Positions 33,556 to 44,875 of a DNA stretch of 64,000 nt are shown here, one piece after another. The notes below the pieces were generated by a model that had not been told where the DNA came from, did not search any database, and saw nothing but the letters and a program-made list of their open reading frames with translations. Origin of the DNA: Lycium barbarum (taxonomy: Eukaryota; Streptophyta; Magnoliopsida; Solanales; Solanaceae); assembly GCF_019175385.1 (NCBI RefSeq), contig NC_083345.1, positions 123,941,657 to 124,005,656 of the forward strand, read 5' to 3'. How positions within the stretch are numbered: position 1 is the first letter of the stretch; every line of letters starts with the position of its first letter. The position numbers were made by a program, and so were the translations under genes.

Positions 33556-36011
33556 TATGTATGTATAATTTTTTTTTTCATGCATTGCATCTCATACTAT
33601 TTTCAGATGTCCAGGTTTCTCCTATCCTCATTTGTGTTATATTATGTCTTACTTATGTCATTACTTCCCTACCTTACATACTCGGTACTTTTATACGTAC
33701 TGACCGTCCCATCCTACGGGACACTGCATTTCATGTTGCAGGTCCTGACAGACATAGCGGAGGACCTCTTCAGTAGGATTGACAGCTCAGCGACGTCAGC
33801 AAGTGCCATTCCTCCGGACTTGCTTATTTTGGTACATGCTATGTTCACATGTTATGCATATGTTACTTTTGGATATGATCGGTCCATGTACCGTCCAATA
33901 TGTCATGTATATGTACTCTTAGAGGCTCATAGACACAATGGGGTATATAGATGTTATGTATGGCCTTATCGGCCTTGTTTTGGGTTTAGATATACTCTTG
34001 ATAGCCTTGCTGGCTTTACAACATTCATGATGATGTAGTGGCCTTGTTGGCTCGCTTATGTATATATATGTTGGATTATTGCATACTTCTGTATTTGGGC
34101 CTTTTCTGCGTGCAGGTGTCCTTCGAGTTATATTATATGATATTCATGGTATATGTTACGCCAGGTGGTATCCGACCTACAGGCCGGTGCCTGTCAAGCC
34201 CTCGGTGGGGTGTGACACCCTCAACTTTGCGATTTAGAGCAGATATACCCCCGTTAAAAAATAATTTATATATACCCTTGCTGTTACAAAATGGTGCAAA
34301 TATACCCCCGCCCTTACACAAATAGTGCAAATATATCCTTTTTGCTAACGGTTTTTTTTTAAATCATTTAGATTATCTTTTAGAAAAATATGTCTACTCC
34401 AAAAAAGGGGAGAATTTTTTTTAAAGCCACGTGGTATTTTTTTAATTAAAAAACAGAAAAGTCCAGATCTGCCCTTCTACTATACGAAATTGCACGGATA
34501 TTCCCATCGTTAAAAGGTGGTCTCACGTATGCCCTTAACGTTACTTTTTGGGTTATTCATGCCCTTAATTTAACGGAAACCCGAGAAAAATATTGGAGGG
34601 CAGATTGTGCTGTTTCACATAGTATAGGGGCATATTTGATCCGCTGAAATTCCTAAATATTATGGCAAAAAACAAAAATATGGCACAAAATATCATTGCA
34701 TTCCAAAACATAAAAAACCTTTGCAATTATAATCCCTGCATCCACCATTACATTACATATAAATTATACAACTCAAAGATTAAATGCAACTACAACCATC
34801 TTTTAAAGATTGTTTTCACAAACAAGAGCACCATTTTTCCTTTTTAAAAGATTTGTTTTACTAATGATGATATCATTTTTATTTTTCAATTTGTTGATGA
34901 CCTGGATATTTTTCGTCTTCCTAGTCCCAGTATCTACACGATAATGCATGCAACAATTGCCGCACAAAACATAAACATAAAAAAAATTCATTACAGATTT
35001 GCCACAAAAAAAAAAAAATCACAAGGAAAAAAGAGATAACTTACATTAGACTTATGACACCTGAAAAAACGTCTCCCGCAGTGCTGAAACCCTTGATCAC
35101 AATAATAGAGAGAATATTACATTAAGCATCTATACGGTCTTACATAAAATTCAATGTGGTCTTTCCCTTTCGCGATTTCCACGCATAACAGAAATTTAGT
35201 AGATCTATAATAAATTGTGATTTTTTTTTGTGACAAATCTGTAATGATTTTTTTATGTTTATGTTTTGTGCGGCAGTTGTTGCATGCATTATCGTGTAGA
35301 TATTGGGACTGAGAAGACGAAAAATATCTAGAAAAAACTATCCAGATCATCAACAAATTGGAAAATAAAAATGATATTATCATTAGTAAAACAAATCTTT
35401 TGAAAAGGAAAAATGGTGCTCTTGTTTGTGAAAACAATCTTTAAAAGATGGTTGTAATTGCATTTGATCTTTTAGTTGTATAAATTAGATGTAATGTAAT
35501 GGTGGATGCATGAATTGTAATTGCAAATGTTTTTTTATGTTTTGGAATACAGTGATATTTTGTGCCATATCTTTGGTTTTTGCCATAATATTTAAGAATT
35601 TCAGTGGATCAAATATGTTCCTATACTATGCGAAACTGCACAAATATGCCCTCCAATATTTTTGTCGGATTCCGTTAAATCAAGGGCATGAGTAACCCAA
35701 AAGATAACGTTAAGGGAATATGTGAGACCACCTTTTAATGACGGGCATATCCGTGCAATTTCGTATAATAGAAGGGCACATTTGGACCTTTTTCGATTAA
35801 AAAATAAACTAAATAGTTTTAAAAAAAGTTTCGTCAGAAAAAAGGGTATATTTGCACCATTTTGAAACAGTAGGGGTATATTTACACCACTTTTATAAAT
35901 GGGGTATATTTGATCTAAATCAGAAAGTTGAGAGGTATATTTGCACCTTTTCCCTAATAACATAACAACCAACAAAATGGGTAGGTCCAAGAATTGAAAA
36001 AAATCTGATCT

Positions 36012-36150
36012 CACTATAAAAAATTGGGTAATTTGCGAAAGTTGAAAGTTGCAATTCGCGGAGGTTTGAGCCTCCACTATTTTCTAGCGGAAGATAAACC
36101 CCACGAATTGCAACTTTCAACTTCCGCAGATTACCCATTTTTTTGTAGTG
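36012..36150. mobile_element. CACTA-type MITE
   Basis: 139 bp, CACTATAAAAAATTGGG...CCCATTTTTTTGTAGTG, long near-perfect inverted repeats, flanked by a 3-bp duplication TCT (36009-36011 and 36151-36153). CACTA ends with 3-bp duplication fit the EnSpm/CACTA superfamily. Confidence 0.85.
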
Positions 36151-36153
36151 TCT

Positions 36154-36457
36154 TTGCAGAAATTTTCCCAAAATTTCAAGAGTATTACAGAAATTGCATG
36201 GTGGGGATGAAGCTTATTACCTCATAATAACTTGAAATGGAGCTATCTCGAAGTAGAGAACTGGAACATGTAACAATTATATACACAGACAACGAGACCA
36301 AACAAAAAAAGATGAGTTGGACTAGGAATTATGAACCTCAGTTACAGTCAACTCGTTCTGAAAATTTTACAAATTTGAAATAGTTTTTTTTGTTTTGTTT
36401 TTGTTTTGATAATGTGGATAAGGGAAATAAGAAAAGGGATTTGGTTAAAAGAGTTCT
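36154..36457. other. Non-coding DNA, nothing recognised
   Basis: AT-rich with a T-rich run near 36390. No ORF or repeat was identified. Confidence 0.5.
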
Positions 36458-37066
36458 TGGTAAAAACTAAGAGTCCACCATAAAACATATAAGGGACCAG
36501 GTTCCTTATCTGTTCCCTCAAGCAAAAATAGAAAGTAAATGAGACACGATATTTACGTGGAAAACTCCTTGTTTAAGGAATTAAAAACCACGACCTATAG
36601 CAGTAGGATTTCCAACTTCTCTAACTGAGCAACGTTTTCAGATTACAAGCATTTTGCAACCAAGGAATTAGCCCACTAATACCTTCCCTTACAATAACTC
36701 TATTGCAAGCACTCTCTTGAATAACTCTAGCCAAGAACGAACTAATTCAACTAACTCTAATTGAACCTCAACTTACCATAACTAACTATAGTCAGGCGTT
36801 TACACAAAAAATTTAATAAACCAAATACCTACAAAACCCTTCTTGAAAGAAGTGTAGGTTTACAATATTAAGACCAAGAAGACAATGACTAAACAACCTA
36901 GGACTTAAGACATCTTCAGTCTTGGGATCTGGTCCTTGTAGTTATTTAGTCTTGATCTTGAAAGCTCCGAGAAAACAGTGGCGGCTGCTCTTTTTAACAA
37001 TGAGAATAATATGATTTAGAGTGCTAGGTTAAACAAATGCCAACATGTTGTTTATATATAGGGAAC
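36458..37066 (-). repeat. Partial 3' LTR of Sirevirus-like element 2
   Basis: Reverse complement aligns with 14230-14829: 'acaacatgt', 'gccgccac-gtt-tctc', 'gttttccacgtaaatatc', 'gggaccaggttcc'. The first 230 bp of the LTR are missing, removed at the junction with the Athila-type element. The terminal bases have decayed. Confidence 0.8.
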
Positions 37067-38454
37067 TGATGAGTCGTGGATTTTAGGGCTTTTTATATCC
37101 ACTATGTATACTTTTTGAGTAGTCTTTTCAAGTGTTTGTTCGTGTTTTCGTGTGTTTTCAGAGTCGAGGACAAAAGAGGGACAAAATGGAACAAAAAAGA
37201 GCAAAAGAACATAAAGATGCGGCGAATATGCGGCATCGTAAGTGGATTTGCGACCGCAACTTTTGCCCAGAAAAATGGCAGTTAGCTGAGAAAAGATCAC
37301 CAAGTTGCGATGAGGATGCGGCACCGCAACTTCGGAGTTGTGGTCGCATATTGGAAGCTTGAACACCCAGTGAACCAAGCTGCATGCCTGGAGTTGCGAC
37401 GCAGATGCGGCACTGCAAACTCAAGTTGTGGCCGCATCTTCAGAAGAACTGTGAGGACTTGCTGAGCGTTCTGCGGTCGCAAACTCATGTTGCGACCGCA
37501 AATGTGGATCGCATCTGGGACATTTGTCCGAAATTTGACTTTTTGTCCTCTCTCTATAAATACTTGTACCTAGTGCTCTATTCACATCATTAAATATTCC
37601 ACCCTTTTTACTTTTCAGTTGTCTTTTAGCATTGAGGGAGCTTTGAATAACATTTATCGTGGAAGCTTTTAAGAAGATTCTCCATCTTTTTGTCATCTTC
37701 TCCATTAACATTATTGTAAGCTCCATGAATATTTTCTTTGCTACTACTTTATATTTAATGAGTATGAATAGCTAACTAATTTAGCTAAGGTTGTGGGACC
37801 AAATGTGTTAGTTATGTGATTGGATTTTATATTCACACTTCATTTATATGCCAAATGTGTTTTCTATTAACTTTTCATGCTTCAATGTCTTGTGATGGTG
37901 TACAACATTACTTGTGCCTTATTACCATTACTTTGCTTGGAAAAGAAAGTAGAGGTTAGGAAAAGAGTTAATAGCAACAATTTGAGGTGTAACCCTCATC
38001 TAATAACTTGAGCTAGGAATAGGAAAGCTAATTGAGATTAAATTGGTGTTCTCATATAAAACATTCTAATGCTTGGAAAAGCTTAGAACGAATTTTGCTA
38101 ATTTGGTTGGAAAACTTTTGGCAAAAGTTATGTGATCCTTGGTCTACTACACTTATGCATAGAAATGAGTTGAAGTGAAACCTAAGTGCATTACTTTCTA
38201 TTGGAACTACAACCTTAGTTCGACTTCAAAATAGTTAAATCTCATATTAACAAAGCATAGACGTAATGGTCAAAGACCAAGTCAAACATTAATATTCCCC
38301 TTCCCTCAAAATATAGATTAAGAGTCAAGCGTTACACTAAACAAGTATATTTCTTCATTGTATTCTCTGTGGGATTCGACCCCAACGTCGTTGGGTTCTA
38401 TATTTGACAACGACCGCTTACTCCTACTATTAAAGGTGTAATTTGGGCGTATCA
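37067..38454 (+). repeat. 5' LTR of the Athila-type element
   Basis: 1388 bp, TGATGAGTCGTGG...GGGCGTATCA. It contains repeated GATGCGGC / TTGCGACCGCAA motifs between 37216 and 37510. The boundary is fixed by the PBS that follows. Confidence 0.88.
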
Positions 38455-38459
38455 AATTT

Positions 38460-38477
38460 TGGCGCCGTTGCCGGGGA
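38460..38477 (+). promoter_or_regulatory. Primer-binding site, tRNA-Asp type
   Basis: TGGCGCCGTTGCCGGGGA five bases after the LTR. This sequence is widely reported for Athila-group elements. Confidence 0.93.
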
Positions 38478-38573
38478 ATACGGTCTAGAAATTTACTAAC
38501 TAGTGTAAAACTTTACTTTTAGTCTTTATTTCTCTTCTTATTTTATTTCGTTGTTGGGTGTTGTGCAAGAAAT

Positions 38574-39892
38574 ATGGACGAGGATGGTAATCCTATTCAA
38601 AATCCACCAGTGGCGGTCGTCGAAGAGGCGGCGGGGGCAGGCTGTGCAGCCGCAATTCAGTCCCCGCCTCTAATTGGAAACTCGAGTTTCCACGTGACCA
38701 ACACCATGCTACACCTACTCAACACTAAGGGCCTATTCGCCGGTCTACCCAAAGATGACCCGAAGAGGCACCTTAAGAACTTTCTTGGGGTATGTTCTAC
38801 CAATGTGCATCTGGGCATCTCAATTGAAGCAGTCAAGCTACGACTCTTCCCATACTCTCTAACGGGGGAAGCCACGACTTAGTTAGATGATCTTCCGTCT
38901 GGGTCCATTACTACTTGGGAGGAATTGAACGAAGTATGCCTCAAGAAGTTCTTCCCTCTATCCCGGATGTTGCAACTCCGTGACGAAATCAACAACTTTC
39001 GTCAACTTCCTAATGAGGCTCTCCATGAAACTTGGATTCGTTTTAAAAAGAAAGTCAAAAGCTGTCCGAAGCATGAGTTGCCCGGTAGTGTGCTTCTACA
39101 AACATTTTATAGGTCTTTGGACTCGGTCAACAAATCCGTGGCAAACAACATTGCGGAAGGATCTATTATGGATAATTCTTATGCCACAGTTTGTGAATTG
39201 TTGGATAAATTGACCAAGACTAATGAAGCGTGGCATACTAGGGAGTTGGAAATAGATGGAGAAAGTTTCTCTAAAAATGTGCTTACTCGTGAGATGATTT
39301 AGGAGGAGGAAGAAAGAGATGAGTCCATGGAAAAACTTGTCACCCAAATGAGCCTTCTTACAAAACATGTCATGGGTGACAAGGTCCTAATCAAGGTTGG
39401 AACAAGGATCAAGGTAACTCGGGGTGGAGAGATAATCGTGACAACAACCAAGGGGGTTACGACAACAACTACAACAATCATTGGAGTTCAAATCCGTATA
39501 TCCCTCCAAAGGGGAATCAACAAAATTCTAGTCAACCGCCTAATAGCGACCCTGCTAGTTCAAAAATAGAAGATATGTTGTCAAGAGTGTTGAAGAAAGT
39601 GGAATACACCGATATCTTTTGCAAGGAGATGAGAGATGAGGTGAAATCCATGGGGCACGTTGTAATTTCGTACTCCACCTCCATTAAACAATTGGAGTCT
39701 CAACTTGGCCAAATCTTAGCTATCCTCAACCAAAGGCAAAAAGGCACACTCGCTAGTGATACGGTTGCAAATCCAAGGAATGATGGTGATCATAAATGCA
39801 ATGCAATTACTACTAGGAGTGGCAAAATAATTAGGGAAGAGGCATTGGTGAAAGATGATATGTTGGTTGATGATGAGAAAATGGTTGAATAA
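38574..39892 (+). pseudogene. Ty3/gypsy gag
   Basis: Starts MDEDGNPIQNPPV. The retrotrans_gag core follows (PKRHLKNFLGVCSTN, KLRLFPYSLTGEATT, WEELNEVCLKKFFP, LPGSVLLQTFYRSLD). In-frame TAGs at 38880 (at a conserved Trp position) and 39300, and a frameshift near 39400, break it. The C-terminal part (IEDMLSRVLKKVE to ITTRSGK) continues in another frame to a TAA at 39890. No clear CCHC zinc knuckle remains. Confidence 0.85.
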
Positions 39893-40117
39893 CCCATTGT
39901 TGTTGAGGAAGAACTGACTCCAAATAAGAAGCAGGCTAGTATTGAAAAGCCCATTATTGTTGAAGATGGTCCGGAAATTGATGATGCTTCAAAAGGCAAG
40001 GAAGCGGTAGAGAAGGTGCCAAGGGCTTCACCGCTTGTTCTAAAGCCTCCTCCTTCATTTCCTCAACGATTGGAAAAGAAAGCGGATGATGGAAAATTTC
40101 TCAAATTTATATAGAGA

Positions 40118-40718
40118 TTGAAAGGGATTTCAATGAATATTCCCTTGGTGGAAGCACTTGAACAAATGCCCGGTTATGTTAAATTCATAAAAGATCTTGT
40201 GACCAAGAGGAGGCATGCCAGTTTTGAAACAATAGGAGTTACACATCATTGTAGCTCTATTGTGACAAAGTCCTTGGTTCAAAAGAAAGAAGATCCGGGA
40301 GCTTTCACTATCCCTTGCACAATTGGAATATATAAATTTGGCAAAACACTATGTGATCTTGGAGCAAGAATTAACTTGATGCCACTTGATATTTTCAACA
40401 AGTTGGGTTTGGACACTCCCCGACCCACAACAATGAGATTACTAATGGTGGATAGAACCGTGAAGATACCGGTTGGTATCCTCTATGATGTACTTGTGAG
40501 GGTGGATCGATTCATTTTTTCAGCCGATTTTGTGATCTTGGATTGTGAAGTTGATTTCGAGGTGCCCATAATCTTGGGGAGACCTTTCTTGGCCACGGGG
40601 CGTGCTCTTGTAGATGTGGAGAGGGGACCTAAAATTTAGAATGAATGATGAAGAAGTCACTTTTCATATTTGCAAGTCAATGAAACAACCGGCGGATATG
40701 AATATTGTGTCAGTTATT
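40118..40718 (+). pseudogene. Ty3/gypsy retropepsin-like protease
   Basis: FTIPCTIGIYKFGKTLCDLGARINLMPLDIF carries the aspartic-protease loop, here DLGA, followed by PVGILYDVLVRVD and EVPIILGRPFLATGRALVD. A frameshift at about 40630 precedes SMKQPADMN. The next codons are interrupted by a foldback element at 40719. Confidence 0.85.
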
Positions 40719-41094
40719 GTGAGGACCCACAGCTGGGCGCTGACCATGCTGTGAACCTCTTGGTATCTGACCCCATAACTGACTGTTGTGGCATCTGCGC
40801 CCTGCTGACTAGTCATGACATACTCAGGTATTGTATGAGCAAGAGACACAGACAATTCGATATACGCTGCAGCGGCTGGTATCGAACCCGTGACCTCTCC
40901 CCTTTTGTCCTCCCGAAGGAGACGATTTTCACCAATTGAGCTGCAGCGTATATCGAATTGTCTGTGTCTCTTGCTCATACAATACCTGAGTATGTCATGA
41001 CTAGTCAGCAGGGCGCAGATGCCACAGCAGTCAGTTATGGGGTCAGATACCCAGAGGTTCACAGCATGGTTAGCGCCCAGCTGTGGGTCCTCAC
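40719..41094. mobile_element. 376-bp foldback element with tRNA-like loop
   Basis: Two 154-bp arms, 40719-40872 and 40941-41094, are reverse complements with about three mismatches, around a 68-bp loop. AGTTATT is duplicated at 40712-40718 and 41095-41101. On the minus strand the loop and arm edge contain GCAGCTCAATTGGT (40931-40944) and GGTTCGATACC (40878-40888), close to pol III box A and box B with roughly tRNA-like spacing. No ORF. It interrupts the gypsy polyprotein between VSVI and DTIDEAID. Confidence 0.92.
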
Positions 41095-42750
41095 AGTTAT
41101 TGATACAATTGATGAAGCCATAGATACAACTATTGAGCATGAGCATGTGGGTGATATGTTGGCGGCAGTGATCATGAACTATAAGGGGGAAGATGAAGAA
41201 GAGTTTGAGGAGGCGGTTAATGCATTGATTGGGTTGGGGTCATACCATTACAATCCAAAGAAGCTTGATCTATATTTAGAAAGCCGTGCAACTCCTCCCG
41301 CAAAGCCTTCCATTATTGAGCCCCCTACGTTGGAACTCAAACCTCTTCCTTCATACTTGAGGTATGAATTCCTTGGTCCTAACAACACATTTCCCATGAT
41401 TATTTCCGCTCGTTGGACGGATGAACAACGAGAAAGGCTGTTAGTAATCTTGAGAAGATATAAAAAAGCTATTGGTTGGTGTAGTGCAGATATCCAAGGG
41501 ATTCTGCCTGATATTTGTACTCATAAAATTCAACTTGATGAATAATGTGAGCCAAGTGTTGAACATCAAAGGAGGTTTAACCCTCCTATGCAAGAGGTTG
41601 TGAAGATCGAAATCATCAAGTGGTTAGATGCTGGTGTTGTGTACCCTATATCGGATAGCTCTTGGGTTAGTCAGGTTCAATGCGTGCCCAAAAAGAGTAA
41701 AATCACCGTGGTTGCAAATGCTAAAAATGAATTGATTCCCACTCTCACGATCACCGGATGGCAGGTTTGCATGGATTATCGGAAGTTGAACAAGTAGAAA
41801 AAAAAAAGACTACTTCCCAATGCCATTCATGGATCAAATGCTTGATAGTTTGCGGGAAGGGATTATTATTGCTTCCTTGTGGCTATTCCAGGTACAACCA
41901 AATCACCATTGCTCTCGAGGATCAAGAGAAAATCACTTTCACTTGTCCTTATGGGACATTTGCTTTTAAGAGAATGCCCTTTGGGATATGTAATGCACCC
42001 GCAACCTTTCAACGTTGCATGATGTCTATTTTCTCTGATATGGTTGAGGAGTAAATTGAAATCTTTATGGAGACTTTTCCGTAATGGGGGACTCCTTTGA
42101 TGAATGCTTGGAGAATCTTGTCCAAGTATTGAAAAGATGTGAAGAGACAAACTTGGTTCTAAATTGGTAGAAATGTCACTTTATGGTGAGAGAAGAAATT
42201 GTCTTGGGGCACAAAATTTCGGAAAAGGGGCTTGAGGTTGATCAAGCTAAAATTGAGGTTATTGTCAAGCTTCCTGCCCCAATCTCCGTAAAAGGTGTTC
42301 GTAGCTTCCTTGGGCATGCCGGTTTTTATAGAAGGTTCATCAAGGACTTCTAAAAAATAGCCAACCCTCTATGCAAGTTGTTGGAGAAGGAGTCAGAGTT
42401 TGTATTTGATGATGCTTGCTAGAAGGCATTTGAGGGCTTGAAAGAAAGACTCACATCGGCTCCTATCATCATTACACCGGATTGGTCTCAACCTTTTGAG
42501 TTGATGTGCGATGCAAACAGATTTGCCATGGGGGTTGTTCTTGGTCAAAATCGGGATAAGATCTTCCACCCGATTTACTATGCAAGCAAGACTCTAAATG
42601 GTGCCCAAATGAACTACACGGTCACCGAGCAAGAGTTGCTTGCTATTGCGTTTGCTTTCAAAAAGTTCTGTGCTTACTTGTTGGGAACCCATGTGATTGT
42701 TCACACCGACCATGTGGCTCTACGTTGCCTCAACATTGCCTCATGACAAA
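41095..42750 (+). pseudogene. Ty3/gypsy reverse transcriptase and RNase H
   Basis: Linker (KPLPSYLRYEFLG, GWCSADIQGI), then RT: WVSQVQCVPKKSKITVV, CMDYRKLNK, and in another frame TCPYGTFAFKRMPFGICNAP and FSDMVEE. The catalytic YMDD-like segment has decayed to IEIFMETFP. A run of A at about 41800 causes a frameshift; several TAGs follow between 42050 and 42420. RNase H resumes at 42438: PIIITPDWSQPFELMCDA, YYASKTLN, TEQELLAIAFAFKKF, HTDHVALR. Confidence 0.88.
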
Positions 42751-42954
42751 TAAAGATGCTAAACCAAGGTTTATACGTTGGGTCCTTCTCTTGCAAGAAT
42801 TTGACTTTGAAGTCAAGGATTAAAAAGGTTGTGAAAATCAAGTGGCGGACCATTTGTCTCGCCTTGAAGAGGGTGGGCGTCCATCGGATGGTCTTGAAAT
42901 AAATGAATCGTTCCTGGATGAGCAAGTGATGGTGGGGTCATATGATATGATTCC

Positions 42955-44236
42955 ATAGTATGCCGACTTTACAAACTATCATGCTAGTGACATCATGCCC
43001 GAGGATTTGAACTTTTACCAAAAGAAGAAGTTCTTAAATGACGTCCGGAAGTTCTATTGGGATGAGCCATATCTATTTCGGTTTTTCGCTGACAACATCA
43101 TAAGGAGGTGCATACTCGAAGTAGAAATGATAACCATCATTGAAGCATGTCACTCATCTCCGGTTGGTGGTCATCATAGTAGTTCATGAACAACGACAAA
43201 AGTCCTCCAAAGTAGTTTCTATTGGCCTACCATCCACCAAGACTCCCATGACTTTGTGAAAGCATGTGATCAATGTCAACGACAAGGGGGTATTTCTAGA
43301 AGGAATGAATTGCCTATGACACCAATTCTTGAGGTGGTGTTATTTGATGTATGGGGCATTGATTTCATGCCGTTTGAGAGTTCCTACAATAACAAATACA
43401 TCCTTGTGGCTATGGACTATGTGTCCAAATAGGTGGAGACCGTTGCCCTTCCCAATAATGAAGGCAAGAGTGTCACCGCATTCTTGAAAAAGCACATATT
43501 CTCAAGGTTTGGAACTCCAAGGGCCATCATTAGTGATGGGGGTACTCACTTTTGCAACCGCTTATTCAAAGTGCTTCTTGAGAAATGTGGAGTAAAGCAT
43601 AAAGTGGTCATCTCTTATCATCCCCAAACAAGTGGTCAAGTTGAGGTATCGAATCAGGAGATCAAGAGCATCCTCTTCAAGACAGTTAACGCAAATAGGA
43701 CTGATTGGTCGAGAAAGTTGGATGATGCTCTATGGGCGTACCGAACTGCATACAAAACACCCATTGGCATGTCTCCATATCAATTGGTATTTGGCAAAAC
43801 TTGTCACCTTACGATGGAACTTAAACATAAGACACTTTGGGCATTGAAAAAGTTGAATCTTGATTGGGAAGATGCTTCACAACTAAGGAGGGATCAACTA
43901 AATGAGCAGGATGAATTCCAATTTAGAGCCTATGTGAGCTCTTCCATCTACAAAGCCCGCATGAAGCATTTCCATGACAAAATGATCTTGCAAAGAGAGT
44001 TCAGTCCCGGGGACCGGGTGTTATTGTTCAATTCAAGACTCCGGTTGTTTCCTGAAAAGTTGAAATCCAAGTGGTCCGGTCCGTTTGAAATCACCCAAGT
44101 ATTCCCACATGGAGCAATTGAACTTGTGTGCCCAAGTGGAAATAAAATCAAAGTGAACGGGCAAAGGGTTAAGCATTACTTTGTCTTACCCAATAAAGCA
44201 AAGACAATGGAGGTCACCTACCTCAATGAACCATAA
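42955..44236 (+). pseudogene. Ty3/gypsy integrase
   Basis: Zinc-binding segment (CHSSPVGGHHSSS...CDQCQRQGG), then the DDE core: Asp in VWGIDFMPF, Asp in ISDGGTHF, Glu in QVEVSNQE. The C-terminal part has [27 protein letters not shown] and ends at NEP, 44236. Stops lie at 43187 and 43431 (TAG where a Trp is usual). The last 267 codons are open, which is the longest intact piece of the element. Confidence 0.9.
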
Positions 44237-44557
44237 AAGAAAAAGGGTAAAACCGTAGAACCACGACCCAAGTGATCGCGGAGGTCACCTACCTCAATCT
44301 ATAAGGTATGTTAAATGAATTTTGATACTAACTCTTTCAAATCTTGCAATCTAAGCATGGTACTAGCCTATAACAATGCCTTATAACTCTAGTGTGGTGC
44401 ATGAAATGCTATTCCCAGTTATTTAAATCGATTTATTTTAGTTTTGTGGGATGTGAATTTATATGTTTGGGAATTGTTAGATTAGGGGTGGGGGATTTCT
44501 TGTTGGTAGTTTCTCATGTTGGTGTTTCTTATCGTGATTGGGGGATGGGGGAGATTG
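44237..44557 (+). other. Athila-type 3' region with polypurine tract
   Basis: Non-coding. The purine tract TTGGGGGATGGGGGAGAT lies at 44538-44555, then TGA (possible first bases of the lost 3' LTR), then the Sirevirus 2 3' UTR. No env-like ORF is seen. Confidence 0.65.
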
Positions 44558-44875
44558 ACCTCAAAATGCTTCAAAATCGCAAAACATGGCGAGGGCCTAA
44601 TTACTTGGCACACGCATTAAGAAGTTCAGAAACATTAACTCAAGCCACTTGGGCAACGCAGCATGAGTACCAGCAGAAACAACAAAGCAACATCAAGGAA
44701 AACATATGCAAAAACAGAGGGATTGCCATTCAGAATAATATTTTAGGACAAAAACATAGTAGTTACTTCAAAACAAACATACCAAGTTAATTGTCAAAAT
44801 GCAAATATCACCAATACAGAGAACAACAAAGAAAAGAACTAAGGACAGGTTTCAAGAATTAGGCGGAAAGGAAAG

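Larger units (their letters stand above)
31875..34217 (+). mobile_element. Solo LTR, Ty3/gypsy Tekay/Del-like (copy 1)
   Basis: 2343 bp, from TGTTACTTCTCG to GGGGTGTGACA, with a perfect CCCTC target duplication (31870-31874 and 34218-34222). It shares order and wording with 48778-51369: 'gttaccgacctta', 'tacatactc-gtac', 'tactgacc'. ORFs inside, such as 33553-34038, are LTR noise. Confidence 0.93.
31850..35955. mobile_element. Large foldback (long terminal inverted repeat) element, interrupted
   Basis: The left arm starts GGGCAAAGGTGAAAATATACC at 31850, is cut by a solo LTR, and continues 34218 to about 35020. The right arm, about 35215-35955, reads the same text on the minus strand and ends AGGGAAAAGGTGCAAATATACC. 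Arms are about 0.75-0.8 kb with a spacer of about 0.2 kb. Matching landmarks include 'cgttaaaaggtggtctcac' and 'acacgataatgcatgcaaca'. No transposase ORF is seen. Transcribed, it would form a long hairpin. Confidence 0.85.
37067..44557 (+). mobile_element. Athila-type Ty3/gypsy element lacking its 3' LTR
   Basis: 5' LTR 37067-38454, then an Asp-tRNA-type PBS, gag, protease, RT, RNase H, zinc finger, integrase, and a purine tract at about 44538. A second LTR is absent: after TGA at 44555 the text switches to Sirevirus 2 3' UTR. Coding sequence has many stops and frameshifts and an inserted foldback at 40719-41094. It sits in the 3' LTR of Sirevirus 2. Confidence 0.88.

Noticed and set aside
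33553..34325. Several ORFs of 70-160 codons
   Set aside because: They lie wholly inside a solo LTR with target duplication and overlap in several frames; none has a domain.
34218..35955. Two separate MITEs rather than one foldback
   Set aside because: The two arms match throughout in inverted orientation down to the spacer, and share outer ends, so a single element is simpler.
40865..40950. Functional tRNA gene on the minus strand
   Set aside because: Box-like motifs are present, but no proper anticodon arm or T-run is seen and the sequence is the loop of a foldback element.
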